From an uncultured Lachnospiraceae bacterium (lineage in GTDB: Bacteria > Bacillota > Clostridia > Lachnospirales > Lachnospiraceae): DNA of 20,706 nucleotides. A program made the position numbers and the translations under genes. The first letter of the stretch is position 1; each line of letters opens with the position of its first letter. The notes under the pieces are model-generated. The model worked only from the letters and a program-made list of their open reading frames with translations. It was not told the DNA's origin and did not search any database. The stretch is taken from assembly GCA_910579865.1 (NCBI GenBank), contig CAJTXA010000036.1, forward strand, positions 1-20,706, read 5' to 3'. Below, in pieces: positions 7,584 to 15,493 of this stretch.

Positions 7584-7639
7584 TTTTATATCTGTTTTAT
7601 AAGACGGAAGGTTTTATTCTTTTTGTAACAAAATAATAT
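7584..7639 (+). promoter_or_regulatory. Possible internal promoter/operator before the first exporter pair
   Basis: TTTTATA is repeated at 7584-7590 and 7595-7601, an 11-bp period, with a third similar site TTTTATT at 7612-7618 out of phase. TAATAT (7634-7639) could be a -10 box, with no good -35. The region is AT-rich, so chance repeats are possible. No terminator separates the kinase from the ATPase. Confidence 0.35.
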
Positions 7640-7656
7640 AAGCGAGGAATCAATCT

Positions 7657-8322
7657 ATGGATATTATAACAGTACATCATCTTTATAAAACCTTTGGCAA
7701 AGGGGAAAGCGCCGTACATGCTTTGAATGGCATTGACCTTGCCATCGAGGAAGGAAAATTTACAGCAATTATTGGTACGTCTGGTTCTGGAAAAACTACA
7801 CTGTTAAATATGATTGGTGGGCTAGATACGCCTGATGAAGGGGAAGTCATTGTGGATGGTATTAATTTATCCAATTTGAAAGAAAAGGAACTGGCCGTAT
7901 TTCGCCGCAGTAAAGTTGGCTTTGTCTATCAGAACTTTAACTTGATTCCCACACTTACAGTTAAGGAGAATATTTTGTTTCCACTGAGTCTTGCTGGAAC
8001 TACGCCTGACCAAGCTTTCTTTACGAAGATTATCGAATTTTTACATTTACAAGATAGGTTGAATGTCTATCCGCAGGAGCTTTCTGGCGGCGGTCAGCAG
8101 AGGGTGGCGATTGCACGAACATTGATTGCTAAACCTGCTATCCTTTTAGCTGATGAGCCTACCGGAAATCTGGATTCCAAAAACGGACAAAATGTGTTGG
8201 GATTATTGAAATTATCAGTGGAAACCTATCATCAGACACTGGTGATGATTACACATAACCTTGAAATTGCTCAAATGGCTGATAGAGTGATTCGTATTGA
8301 AGATGGTCGTATTCAAAAGTAA
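7657..8322 (+). CDS. ABC transporter ATPase, exporter pair A (LolD/MacB group)
   Basis: A 221-residue ATPase. Walker A is GTSGSGKT (40-47), Q-loop Q92 (VYQNFNL), Walker B ILLADE with E167, D-loop NLDS and switch H199. The signature reads ELSGGGQQRVAIAR (141-154): the usual LSGGQQQ has Gly for the first Gln (residue 146), unusual because that position is normally Gln or Glu. GAGGAA before ATG 7657 is the ribosome-binding site. The stop is embedded in the ribosome-binding site of the permease, so the two are coupled. It powers the following FtsX-type permease. It is closely similar to the ATPase at 11069, consistent with duplication of a transporter unit. Confidence 0.93.
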   Translation: MDIITVHHLYKTFGKGESAVHALNGIDLAIEEGKFTAIIGTSGSGKTTLLNMIGGLDTPDEGEVIVDGINLSNLKEKELAVFRRSKVGFVYQNFNLIPTLTVKENILFPLSLAGTTPDQAFFTKIIEFLHLQDRLNVYPQELSGGGQQRVAIARTLIAKPAILLADEPTGNLDSKNGQNVLGLLKLSVETYHQTLVMITHNLEIAQMADRVIRIEDGRIQK

Positions 8323-8334
8323 GGAGAAACGACC

Positions 8335-10878
8335 ATGCTTGCAAATAATAACTTGAAGGTCTGCCGCACGCTGGTAAAGCGAGACTTCAAATTTCATCAC
8401 AATAAAAACTGTATTTTGGTAGCGGCTACAATGCTGGTTACAGCGCTCTATACCTTTGTATTTTTGTTGGGAGGTTCCATTAAGGGAGCATTTCTGCTCA
8501 ATTATCAGTATACTTATGGTTCTACCAGTCAAATTCTCTATACTGAGCTGACCAATCAGCAGGCAGATATCATTATAGAAAATGTCAATGTAAAAAATAC
8601 TGTTCGGCTCAATACAATAGGACAGCTTACCGATCCAATGATGGGGCAACGGCTGGTAAAACTGGCTGTTACAAATTATGCCTATGCAGAAACAGTATTG
8701 TCTGTTCCTACGACAGGAAGTTTACCAAAAAACGATAACGAGATCGCTTTAGATGGGTTCACTATGAATTCTTTAGGTATTCCATATGAATTGGGAACAC
8801 CAGTAACTTTGCTTTGGACTGACTTAGAGGGAAATGCATATGCTTCAGACTTTACATTATGTGGCTGGTGGACCAGCTCCACTATTTTTACAGAAGCCTG
8901 TGCGTGGATCGCCGCTGATACTGCTCAGAAGCTATTTCCTAGCTATCAAGATAAGTCTAGTCACAGTGTTACATTAGGAGTGAATTTGCATCAACCTAAA
9001 AATTTAGATCAGCAAGCTGCAACTATTTTGGAAGAACAAGGTATTACAGGTGTCAACTTTACAACTAATCTTGCCTATAATAAAGTGCGCCAAGAACAAG
9101 CCATGCAGAAAGCAATGCCATTTTATTCCCTCTCTATAGTAGTGATGTTGTGTGGTTGCTTGATGATTTATTGTATTGTCCATGTAGCAGCACAACAAGA
9201 TACCTTGTATTATGCTGCTTTAAAATCATTAGGGATGACCCCACGACAAATTCGCCGTTTGCTGTTAGAACAAGGCTGTGCCATTTCTTTCCTTGGCTTT
9301 TTTCCAGGATGGGTATTGGGATTTGGTTTATACTTTGTAATTGCTAATCGGATGATCTTGGGAGTGGAAAAGAACCCTGCACTATATTTTCTTTCGTGGT
9401 TACCGTTTATAGCTGCGGCACTCTGCACCTTAGTCACTATACTGTTATCCTACCTGATTCCTACAATTCGTTTATCCCATATGACACCAGTACAGACAGT
9501 TCGTTCTGCTACAATATACTTGCCACGACACAGATATAGTTCGGATGGACGTATAACTCTTGTGAACCTTGCACTGCGTACTACATTTGGGCGGAATCAG
9601 TGGCGCACCATTGTATCAACGCTTTCTTTATTGTTAGCAGCGGTACTGATTAGTTCAGCTTGGATACAATATGTGAGCTTCCGAGAAGATATGTATTTGT
9701 CTATAATTTCTCCATGGGATTATAGTCTGATAGATGGTTCAGCATATCTTTCGGTGCAGCGCTATAATGAGAGTAATTACGGAATTACTGAGAAAACTGT
9801 GAAGGAATTGCAGATGCGTCCAGAAGTCATTGCTGTCAGTACCTTAAAAAGTCGTGAGGTAGAGCTGAATGCATCTGATGAATTGCGTCAGCGTATTGTG
9901 GACTATTATAATCAGCCTTATGATGAAACGATGACACGGAAAGAAACACAAGCAGGTTATCCTGACTGGTGTGCTGGAGTTGAACGACTAGAGCAGAGTG
10001 GTGAATACATAGGCCTTGTTATTGGAGTGAATGGAGCTTATCTGCAATATATTCTGGATAATTGTCCTTTTACCAGCGGCAGTTTTGATGATAAAGCGTT
10101 TGCTTCTGGCAACTATGTTCTGGCAGCAGGAGCTTATAGCAAAGGTATTTCCACTCCGGCAGAAGGGGAAACAGTAGAATTGAATGGATGTACTTATACA
10201 ATATTGGGCTCTGTGATGAATGATGAGGGATATATTAGTGGTACAAATAGTACACAGGCAGCTTTCCATATTGTATATATCTTGCCAGTGGCACAATTTG
10301 ATCTTCTGTTTCCAGAGCAGGCCTATCGTCAACTGGCGATTGATATTGATCCTGCACAGCAGGATACTTTTGAAATTTATCTGGATTACTATGAGCAAGA
10401 GCAGAATCAAGACGTGAAAATTATGCGACGTAGCGAATATGCAACGAATTTTGATGTGGCAAGACTGAATATGGTATTGCCAAAATTGATAGTTGCTTTG
10501 GTGCTGTTTGGAATTGCACTTATCAATTTTGCAAATATATTAGTGATCAAGACAATTAGTCGAAAATGGGAGTTTGCAATTTATGAAAGCTTGGGAATGA
10601 CAAATATTCAACTGCGCTGTTTGATACTTCTTGAAGGAATTTTCCATGCGATATTGGTGTTTGTATTGCTTGTGCCAGTAGTTATATTTTTCTCAGCGGC
10701 TGTGATGCCTGCTGTGGTAGAGGCTATAGGCTCTTGGTGTACAGTCTATCGTTTTTCTCTGCTACCCTTGTGGGGAGTGCTGCTAATGATTCTGCTTCTG
10801 GCTGTAACAGTACCTTTCATTTGTCTGAGGTTTATTACAAAAGGCAGTCTGACTGAGAGGATGCGCTATATAGAATAA
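8335..10878 (+). CDS. FtsX/MacB-like ABC permease, exporter pair A
   Basis: An 847-residue membrane protein with about eight helices. Helix 1 (about 27-46) is followed by a roughly 215-residue extracellular domain. Helices 2-4 fall around 262-283, 316-338 and 353-376, helix 5 at about 425-447. A second extracellular domain of about 260 residues follows, then helices 6-8 (about 717-737, 769-791, 808-830). This is two FtsX modules in tandem, as in LolC/E-like or lantibiotic-type permeases. SLGMTPRQIRRLLLEQ and SLGMTNIQLRCLILLEG are the two coupling helices that touch the ATPase. AAGGAG precedes ATG 8335. It should move a hydrophobic or peptide substrate out of, or away from, the membrane; the substrate is not readable. 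Confidence 0.9.
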   Translation: MLANNNLKVCRTLVKRDFKFHHNKNCILVAATMLVTALYTFVFLLGGSIKGAFLLNYQYTYGSTSQILYTELTNQQADIIIENVNVKNTVRLNTIGQLTDPMMGQRLVKLAVTNYAYAETVLSVPTTGSLPKNDNEIALDGFTMNSLGIPYELGTPVTLLWTDLEGNAYASDFTLCGWWTSSTIFTEACAWIAADTAQKLFPSYQDKSSHSVTLGVNLHQPKNLDQQAATILEEQGITGVNFTTNLAYNKVRQEQAMQKAMPFYSLSIVVMLCGCLMIYCIVHVAAQQDTLYYAALKSLGMTPRQIRRLLLEQGCAISFLGFFPGWVLGFGLYFVIANRMILGVEKNPALYFLSWLPFIAAALCTLVTILLSYLIPTIRLSHMTPVQTVRSATIYLPRHRYSSDGRITLVNLALRTTFGRNQWRTIVSTLSLLLAAVLISSAWIQYVSFREDMYLSIISPWDYSLIDGSAYLSVQRYNESNYGITEKTVKELQMRPEVIAVSTLKSREVELNASDELRQRIVDYYNQPYDETMTRKETQAGYPDWCAGVERLEQSGEYIGLVIGVNGAYLQYILDNCPFTSGSFDDKAFASGNYVLAAGAYSKGISTPAEGETVELNGCTYTILGSVMNDEGYISGTNSTQAAFHIVYILPVAQFDLLFPEQAYRQLAIDIDPAQQDTFEIYLDYYEQEQNQDVKIMRRSEYATNFDVARLNMVLPKLIVALVLFGIALINFANILVIKTISRKWEFAIYESLGMTNIQLRCLILLEGIFHAILVFVLLVPVVIFFSAAVMPAVVEAIGSWCTVYRFSLLPLWGVLLMILLLAVTVPFICLRFITKGSLTERMRYIE

Positions 10879-10888
10879 TTCAAAAATT

Positions 10889-10931
10889 ACTGGACAATGA
10901 CTCTTAAAAAGGTCATGTCCAGTGTTTTTTT
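10889..10931 (+). terminator. Rho-independent terminator after exporter pair A
   Basis: ACTGGACAATGAC (10889-10901) pairs with GTCATGTCCAGT (10912-10923) with one bulged base. GTTTTTTT follows. This separates pair A from pair B, so pair B needs its own promoter. Confidence 0.85.
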
Positions 10932-10964
10932 ACAAAATAATTTGTTCTAAAAAATAAGCATTAA

Positions 10965-11018
10965 GTTACAAAAATGTACCTTTTATGTACCTAAAATGAG
11001 ACATTGTTCTGGTAGACT
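10965..11018 (+). promoter_or_regulatory. Triple 11-bp direct-repeat operator and promoter of exporter pair B
   Basis: Three consecutive 11-mers, GTTACAAAAAT (10965-10975), GTACCTTTTAT (10976-10986) and GTACCTAAAAT (10987-10997), repeat with perfect phase. A looser fourth follows. A -10 box TAGACT (11013-11018) lies 15 bp after the third, with no -35 at the right place. This is what an OmpR/PhoB/VanR-type activator site looks like. The regulator at 5871 is the obvious candidate. TTTTTGTAAC at 7620-7629 is an inverted copy of the start of the first repeat, but AT-richness makes that weak evidence. Confidence 0.65.
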
Positions 11019-11068
11019 AAATTTATCAAAAGGAGCAACACTTCAAAGTGTACAAGGAGGAATAACTT

Positions 11069-11740
11069 ATGGAAACGATTTTAAAGGCCACAGGTCTTAA
11101 AAAATACTATGGAAAAGGTGAAACATTAGTAAAGGCATTAGATGGTATTGATTTGGAGATCGAACGGGGAAAATTTGCTGCTATTATTGGTACATCTGGT
11201 TCTGGTAAATCCACTTTGCTAAATATGTTAGGAGGTTTGGATATCCCTAGTGAGGGAAGCATTAAGGTTGGAAATACAGAGCTTGCTAAGTTAAACAGTG
11301 AACAGGCTACTATTTTTCGTCGTAAACAAATTGGATTTATATTTCAAAATTATAATTTAGTGCCTGTTCTTAACGTTTGGGAAAATATTATTTTTCCGAT
11401 TACCTTAGATGGACGCAAACCTGACAAAACCTTTATTATGCAGGTAGTTCGGCTATTAGGTCTGGAAAAGAAGCTGGACAGTTTGCCAAACAACCTCTCT
11501 GGAGGTCAGCAGCAGCGTGTGGCGATTGCACGTGCTCTAGCCAGTAAGCCCTCTATTATCCTAGCTGACGAGCCTACTGGTAATTTGGATACTAAGACCA
11601 GTGATGATGTGATTGGTCTGTTGAAGATGACCAGTAAAGAGTTTAATCAAACTATTGTAATGATTACCCATAATTCGGAAATTGCACAGATGGCAGACCG
11701 TATCATTCGAATTGAGGATGGTCGCATTGTAGCACAATAA
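11069..11740 (+). CDS. ABC transporter ATPase, exporter pair B (LolD/MacB group)
   Basis: A 223-residue ATPase. Walker A is GTSGSGKS (41-48), Q-loop Q93, signature LSGGQ (143-147, normal here), Walker B IILADE with E168, and switch H201. AAGGAGG lies just before ATG 11069, and an AAGGAGG at the stop serves the permease that begins 13 bp later. It is paralogous to the ATPase at 7657, and both share the ending EIAQMADR...RIEDGRI. Its 5' region is long (about 50 nt from the predicted -10), with AGGAGC and AAAGTGTACAAGG before the start. It forms a bicistronic unit with the next gene. Confidence 0.93.
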   Translation: METILKATGLKKYYGKGETLVKALDGIDLEIERGKFAAIIGTSGSGKSTLLNMLGGLDIPSEGSIKVGNTELAKLNSEQATIFRRKQIGFIFQNYNLVPVLNVWENIIFPITLDGRKPDKTFIMQVVRLLGLEKKLDSLPNNLSGGQQQRVAIARALASKPSIILADEPTGNLDTKTSDDVIGLLKMTSKEFNQTIVMITHNSEIAQMADRIIRIEDGRIVAQ

Positions 11741-11753
11741 GGAGGTCAGTCCA

Positions 11754-14318
11754 ATGAACAGAAGTGAAAAGCAAGAAAAATTTAATCCAATTAAAACGGT
11801 TAGCCAGCGGATATTTCGAAAAAATAAAGTGCGTAACTTAGTAGCGATTCTAGCGATTTTGATGACCACCCTTATGTTTACGACATTGTTTACTTTAGCA
11901 CAGAGTATGAACAAGAACTTGATTGAGATGACTTTTCGACAGATTGGTCATGACGCTCAGGTAAGCTGTAAGTCTATTACCCCTGAGCAGGCGGAAAAAT
12001 TGGCTGCTCATCCAGATGTGAAAGAGTTAGGACAGAGTATTGTGCTTGGTTTGGCAGAAAATAATAAACTGAGTGGACGACAAGTTGAAATCCGTTGGGC
12101 AGATGATAGTTATGCAGTGCATAGTTTTGCCTCTCCTACAACTGGAAGGATGCCGCAGTCTGCTGGTGAAGTAGCGATGGATACTATAGCACTGGATCGA
12201 TTAGGAATTCCACATGAAATTGGTCAGACGGTTACACTGGAATGGCGAAAAGATATTTCTGATCCCAATACTGAACCTATGCAAGCGATATTTACCCTTT
12301 GTGGTTTCTGGGAGGGAAATAACTCTAGTTATGCTAGTATGGCATGGGTTAGCCAAGAATATGTTGACCAAGTAATGGAAGATAAGTTTATGGTGGAGAA
12401 CAATATTTTTGGTTTGTATATGGTGCAAATCAGCCTATACAGTGACAGCAATATCGAAGTTTCTATGGAGAAGATCTTAGCCGACACTAGTCTGACTAAA
12501 CTTGAATACAATGTGAACTTAGCCTATTCTCCAGAAATGGGTGCCACTGCATTACAAGAAACGCTTCCAATGTATCTAGGTATGGTGTTGGTATTTTTTG
12601 CTGGGTATCTTATTATTTATAATATTTTTCAACTTAGTGTTACCGCTGATGTTCAGTTCTATGGAAAGCTGAAAACATTGGGGACTACCACATATCAGAT
12701 TAAAAAGATTATTTACAAGCAGGCAAATTGTTTGTGTCTTATTGGTATTCCAGTGGGTCTTTTGCTGGGGTGGTTGTTGGGGCTAATGTTAGTACCTGCT
12801 TTCACAGGTATGATAGAGGGTAGCAGCGTGTCAATAAACCCATTAATTTTTCTCGGTTCGGCAACTTTTGCCTGGCTTACAGTGGTAATCTCTTGCTTAC
12901 GACCTGCCCGAATGGCTGGTAAGGTGTCGCCTATTGAGGCACTGCGTATAAGTGATGTTACTACCAGTGGAAAAAAGATCAAACGAGGACAGGCTGGTTC
13001 TTCTCTTGCTGGTATGGCTTGGGCCAATTTAGGACGAAACAAAAAAAGTACTATTACCATGATCTGTTCCTTGACACTAGGTCTTGTGCTGCTTAGTTGT
13101 TTTTATGCTAAGAATGTAGCGTTTGATATGGAAAAGTATTTGGCTGATTTGACGATTGCGGACTTTGAACTGACCGATGCCACTAGTGAAAATTATATTA
13201 GTGGTTACAATCCCAAGAACACCACATTGGGAAAAGACTTGGTGCAGGAGCTAGAATCCATGGATGGTGTGGAAGCTGTTGGTCATCAGTATTCTCATCA
13301 GTTTGTCTGGCAGTTTGACGATCAAGTTACAGAGAATCTAAAAGGCTTTTATACTGAGGATATATTGGCAGATTGGGCTAAATATGATCCTACCTGTGTG
13401 GATACTTTTCAACAGGCGGTAGATACTCAAAAAATGAATGCTGTAGTATTTGGTCTAGATGGTATCCCACTAGACATCATTACTCAGCCGCAATATATCA
13501 TGCAGGGTAGCTTTAACCCAGAAGCATTTGCTATTGGAGATTATGTTTTGGCTATTGGCCCAGCGATTGAGCAAGGGAAAGAGTATCCTGTTCTTCCTGT
13601 TCCATCTGTAGGCAGTATAGTTACACTGGAAGAAAAAAATTATATAGTTATGGCTGTTGTTTATCTATTAGGACCAGTTGACAGCGGAGCATCAGAAGCA
13701 GGAACTTCAGACGCCATGGAACAACATTTTATCTTACCCACTGAAACTTTTAAGAAAAACTGGCCAGATAACACTATGAGAAAACTGTTTTTAAATGTGG
13801 AAGACGCTTATATTGATACGATACAAAATTGGCTGGATGATTATACCACCACAGTGGATAGCAGTCTTCCTGTTACTTCTAGGCAGTCTATGTCACAGCA
13901 GTATGAAACCGAGGTTCGATCCACTGCTGTTATGGGCAATACGATTAGTGTGGTTATCGCATTGGTCGGAGTGCTGAACTTTGCCAATTCTATGTTCACA
14001 GCGATTATATCCCGAAAGCGTGAGTTTGCTATGATCCAAAGTGTAGGGATGACAAAAAAACAGCTTTGTAAGATATTAGTGTATGAGGGGCTCTATTATG
14101 CAGGAATTACGCTAGTCATATCTTACCTTGTCAGTACATTGGCAATTGGTGTATTGATCCGTGGTATGGTTGCTGGAGGTTTTACAACTTTTCAATTTAC
14201 CTTGCTGCCACTAAATATCTGTACACCAATTCTTCTAGTATTTGCAGTGTTAATTCCTTTTGTGTGTTTTAAAAACTTAGAAAAGCAAAGTATTGTAGAA
14301 AGATTGCGAATGGATTAA
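11754..14318 (+). CDS. FtsX/MacB-like ABC permease, exporter pair B
   Basis: An 854-residue permease with the architecture of the one at 8335: helix 1 (about 27-46), extracellular domain, helices 2-4 (about 274-296, 325-350, 362-385), helix 5 (about 430-450), second extracellular domain (about 455-722), helices 6-8. Shared landmarks are LGIPHEIGQTVTLEW and FTLCGFW in the first domain, LKTLGTTTYQIKKI as coupling helix 1, and SRKREFAMIQSVGMTKKQL as coupling helix 2. The pairs diverge strongly in the second extracellular domain, which may mean different substrates. GGAGG at 11742-11746 is the ribosome-binding site. No signal peptide is needed because helix 1 anchors it. No clear terminator follows its stop (14316-14318). 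Confidence 0.9.
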   Translation: MNRSEKQEKFNPIKTVSQRIFRKNKVRNLVAILAILMTTLMFTTLFTLAQSMNKNLIEMTFRQIGHDAQVSCKSITPEQAEKLAAHPDVKELGQSIVLGLAENNKLSGRQVEIRWADDSYAVHSFASPTTGRMPQSAGEVAMDTIALDRLGIPHEIGQTVTLEWRKDISDPNTEPMQAIFTLCGFWEGNNSSYASMAWVSQEYVDQVMEDKFMVENNIFGLYMVQISLYSDSNIEVSMEKILADTSLTKLEYNVNLAYSPEMGATALQETLPMYLGMVLVFFAGYLIIYNIFQLSVTADVQFYGKLKTLGTTTYQIKKIIYKQANCLCLIGIPVGLLLGWLLGLMLVPAFTGMIEGSSVSINPLIFLGSATFAWLTVVISCLRPARMAGKVSPIEALRISDVTTSGKKIKRGQAGSSLAGMAWANLGRNKKSTITMICSLTLGLVLLSCFYAKNVAFDMEKYLADLTIADFELTDATSENYISGYNPKNTTLGKDLVQELESMDGVEAVGHQYSHQFVWQFDDQVTENLKGFYTEDILADWAKYDPTCVDTFQQAVDTQKMNAVVFGLDGIPLDIITQPQYIMQGSFNPEAFAIGDYVLAIGPAIEQGKEYPVLPVPSVGSIVTLEEKNYIVMAVVYLLGPVDSGASEAGTSDAMEQHFILPTETFKKNWPDNTMRKLFLNVEDAYIDTIQNWLDDYTTTVDSSLPVTSRQSMSQQYETEVRSTAVMGNTISVVIALVGVLNFANSMFTAIISRKREFAMIQSVGMTKKQLCKILVYEGLYYAGITLVISYLVSTLAIGVLIRGMVAGGFTTFQFTLLPLNICTPILLVFAVLIPFVCFKNLEKQSIVERLRMD

Positions 14319-14395
14319 TAATTAGTAATATGAAAAACTGCTAAAACCACATTTATACATTTTCTATCTGTCTATTTACTATAAATAATAAATAA

Positions 14396-14707
14396 GTGTA
14401 TTATACTATCCATACAGAACCAAAAATAAAAGAAATGCTGAAAAATCTTTGTTCATATATGAATGGTATTAGTTTTGCTGAATGTATTCACTTACGAAAA
14501 TTAACTTTCACTGGGTATGATTTGAAAAGTACTGATTTAAAAGTAATTGATATAAGCTACAAATATGGTTATGATTCTCTTACATCATTTACAAAATCGA
14601 ACACCATGAGTATTCATGGAAACTTGATTGGCTTATTTTAGAAAAAATTGAAGATGTTATTGTAGAAACAAGTATTCCATATAATTACAAAAATTCTAAA
14701 CTTTGAA
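14396..14707 (+). pseudogene. AraC-family regulator fragment
   Basis: The frame from 14396 to TAG 14639-14641 carries NGISFAECIHLRKLTF and, after TDLKVIDI, YKYGYDSLTSFTKS. These are the second helix-turn-helix of an AraC-type DNA-binding domain (family form: GISLSEYIRRRRLTLA..., DVAxKYGYDSPxSF). The first helix-turn-helix and any ligand-binding domain are absent, and no ribosome-binding site precedes the GTG. After the end of homology another frame (DWLILEKIEDVIVETSIP) stays open to TGA 14705-14707, indicating a frameshift. It is a remnant without DNA-binding function. Genes of this family often lie next to ICMT-like methyltransferases, as here, so the two may once have formed a pair. Confidence 0.75.
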
Positions 14708-14736
14708 TTAGAGGATTTATTACAAATAATTAAGAG

Positions 14737-14764
14737 ATGACAGCTTAAAATGCTGTCATTTTTC
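14737..14764 (+). terminator. Rho-independent terminator after the AraC remnant
   Basis: ATGACAGC (14737-14744) and GCTGTCAT (14752-14759) form a perfect 8-bp stem with a 7-nt loop, followed by TTTTTC. It can serve both strands: the minus-strand methyltransferase ends at 14779, a few bases away. Confidence 0.75.
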
Positions 14765-14778
14765 TTTGTTTTCAAAGA

Positions 14779-15351
14779 TTATTTCCGTCCAAGATATCTT
14801 CGGACTTTATTTTTGTAGATGTTGTACTCTGCTCCAAATGTTTTTGATAAAAACGTTTCTTCTTGTAGTATTTGTAGATGAAGCATTGTCATAGCAAAAA
14901 CAGAAAATACTAGCAAAACCCAGTTGAAGGATATAAGCAACAGACCTGTATAAACACAATCAAAGGCTAAAAAGGCGGGATTTCTGCTAATGCTGTAAAT
15001 CCCACTAGTGATAATTTCCGTTTTATCGTTTTCTGCTATACCAGCTCGCCAACTGTCTTTCATTGTTACGACTGATACAGTAAAAAGAATATCTCCGATA
15101 AAACCAAGAACTACACCACCAACAACGAACGTTTGCGATAAATATGGAGGAGCAAAAAACAGGCTAAGGACTTCTACTACCACTACAGAATAAGTGGCTA
15201 TTTTCATAATTAACTCAATATAGAATATTTTTGTTTTCTGCTTACCTTTTGCTATTTGGTCTGTCTGTATGCCTTTTCTTTTTTGTAATATCATCTTACC
15301 AATGTAGACTGTATAAAACACAGCAAGTATTAGTAATCCTATAAATTTCAT
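14779..15351 (-). CDS. ICMT/PEMT-like integral membrane methyltransferase
   Basis: A 190-residue membrane protein with about four to five helices (1-20, 47-68, 76-97, 126-158). It carries the C-terminal signature of isoprenylcysteine/phospholipid methyltransferases: SWRAGI (100-105), SGIYSISRNP (116-125), and EETFLSKTFGAEYNIYKNKVRRYLG (164-188, E164/E165 and the final RRYLG). It should transfer a methyl group from SAM to a lipid or other membrane substrate. Bacteria have no prenylated CaaX proteins, so the family name says nothing about the true substrate. AAAGGAAA precedes the ATG (minus strand). The AraC remnant next to it was perhaps its regulator. It is transcribed on its own. Confidence 0.85.
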   Translation of the reverse strand: MKFIGLLILAVFYTVYIGKMILQKRKGIQTDQIAKGKQKTKIFYIELIMKIATYSVVVVEVLSLFFAPPYLSQTFVVGGVVLGFIGDILFTVSVVTMKDSWRAGIAENDKTEIITSGIYSISRNPAFLAFDCVYTGLLLISFNWVLLVFSVFAMTMLHLQILQEETFLSKTFGAEYNIYKNKVRRYLGRK

Positions 15352-15392
15352 CGTATTTCCTTTCTCACCGGAACAATGTTTTTAATAAAACC

Positions 15393-15421
15393 AGTATATC
15401 ACACAGAAACAGATTTTTCAA
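15393..15421 (-). promoter_or_regulatory. Promoter of the ICMT-like gene
   Basis: On the minus strand TTGAAA (15421-15416), a 17-bp spacer and TATACT (15398-15393) form a strong promoter about 42 bp before the start codon. Confidence 0.7.
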
Positions 15422-15493
15422 TTTTAGATTGATACCGTATCTTAAAAGAAATTCAGAAAAATAGATATATAATTAATTTAGTCCATATTAAAC

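Noticed and set aside
9988..10410. 140-codon minus-strand open frame
   Set aside because: Antisense to the pair A permease, whose frame is full-length and family-like; no start signals.
12713..13060. 115-codon minus-strand open frame
   Set aside because: Antisense to the pair B permease with no recognisable motif or ribosome-binding site.
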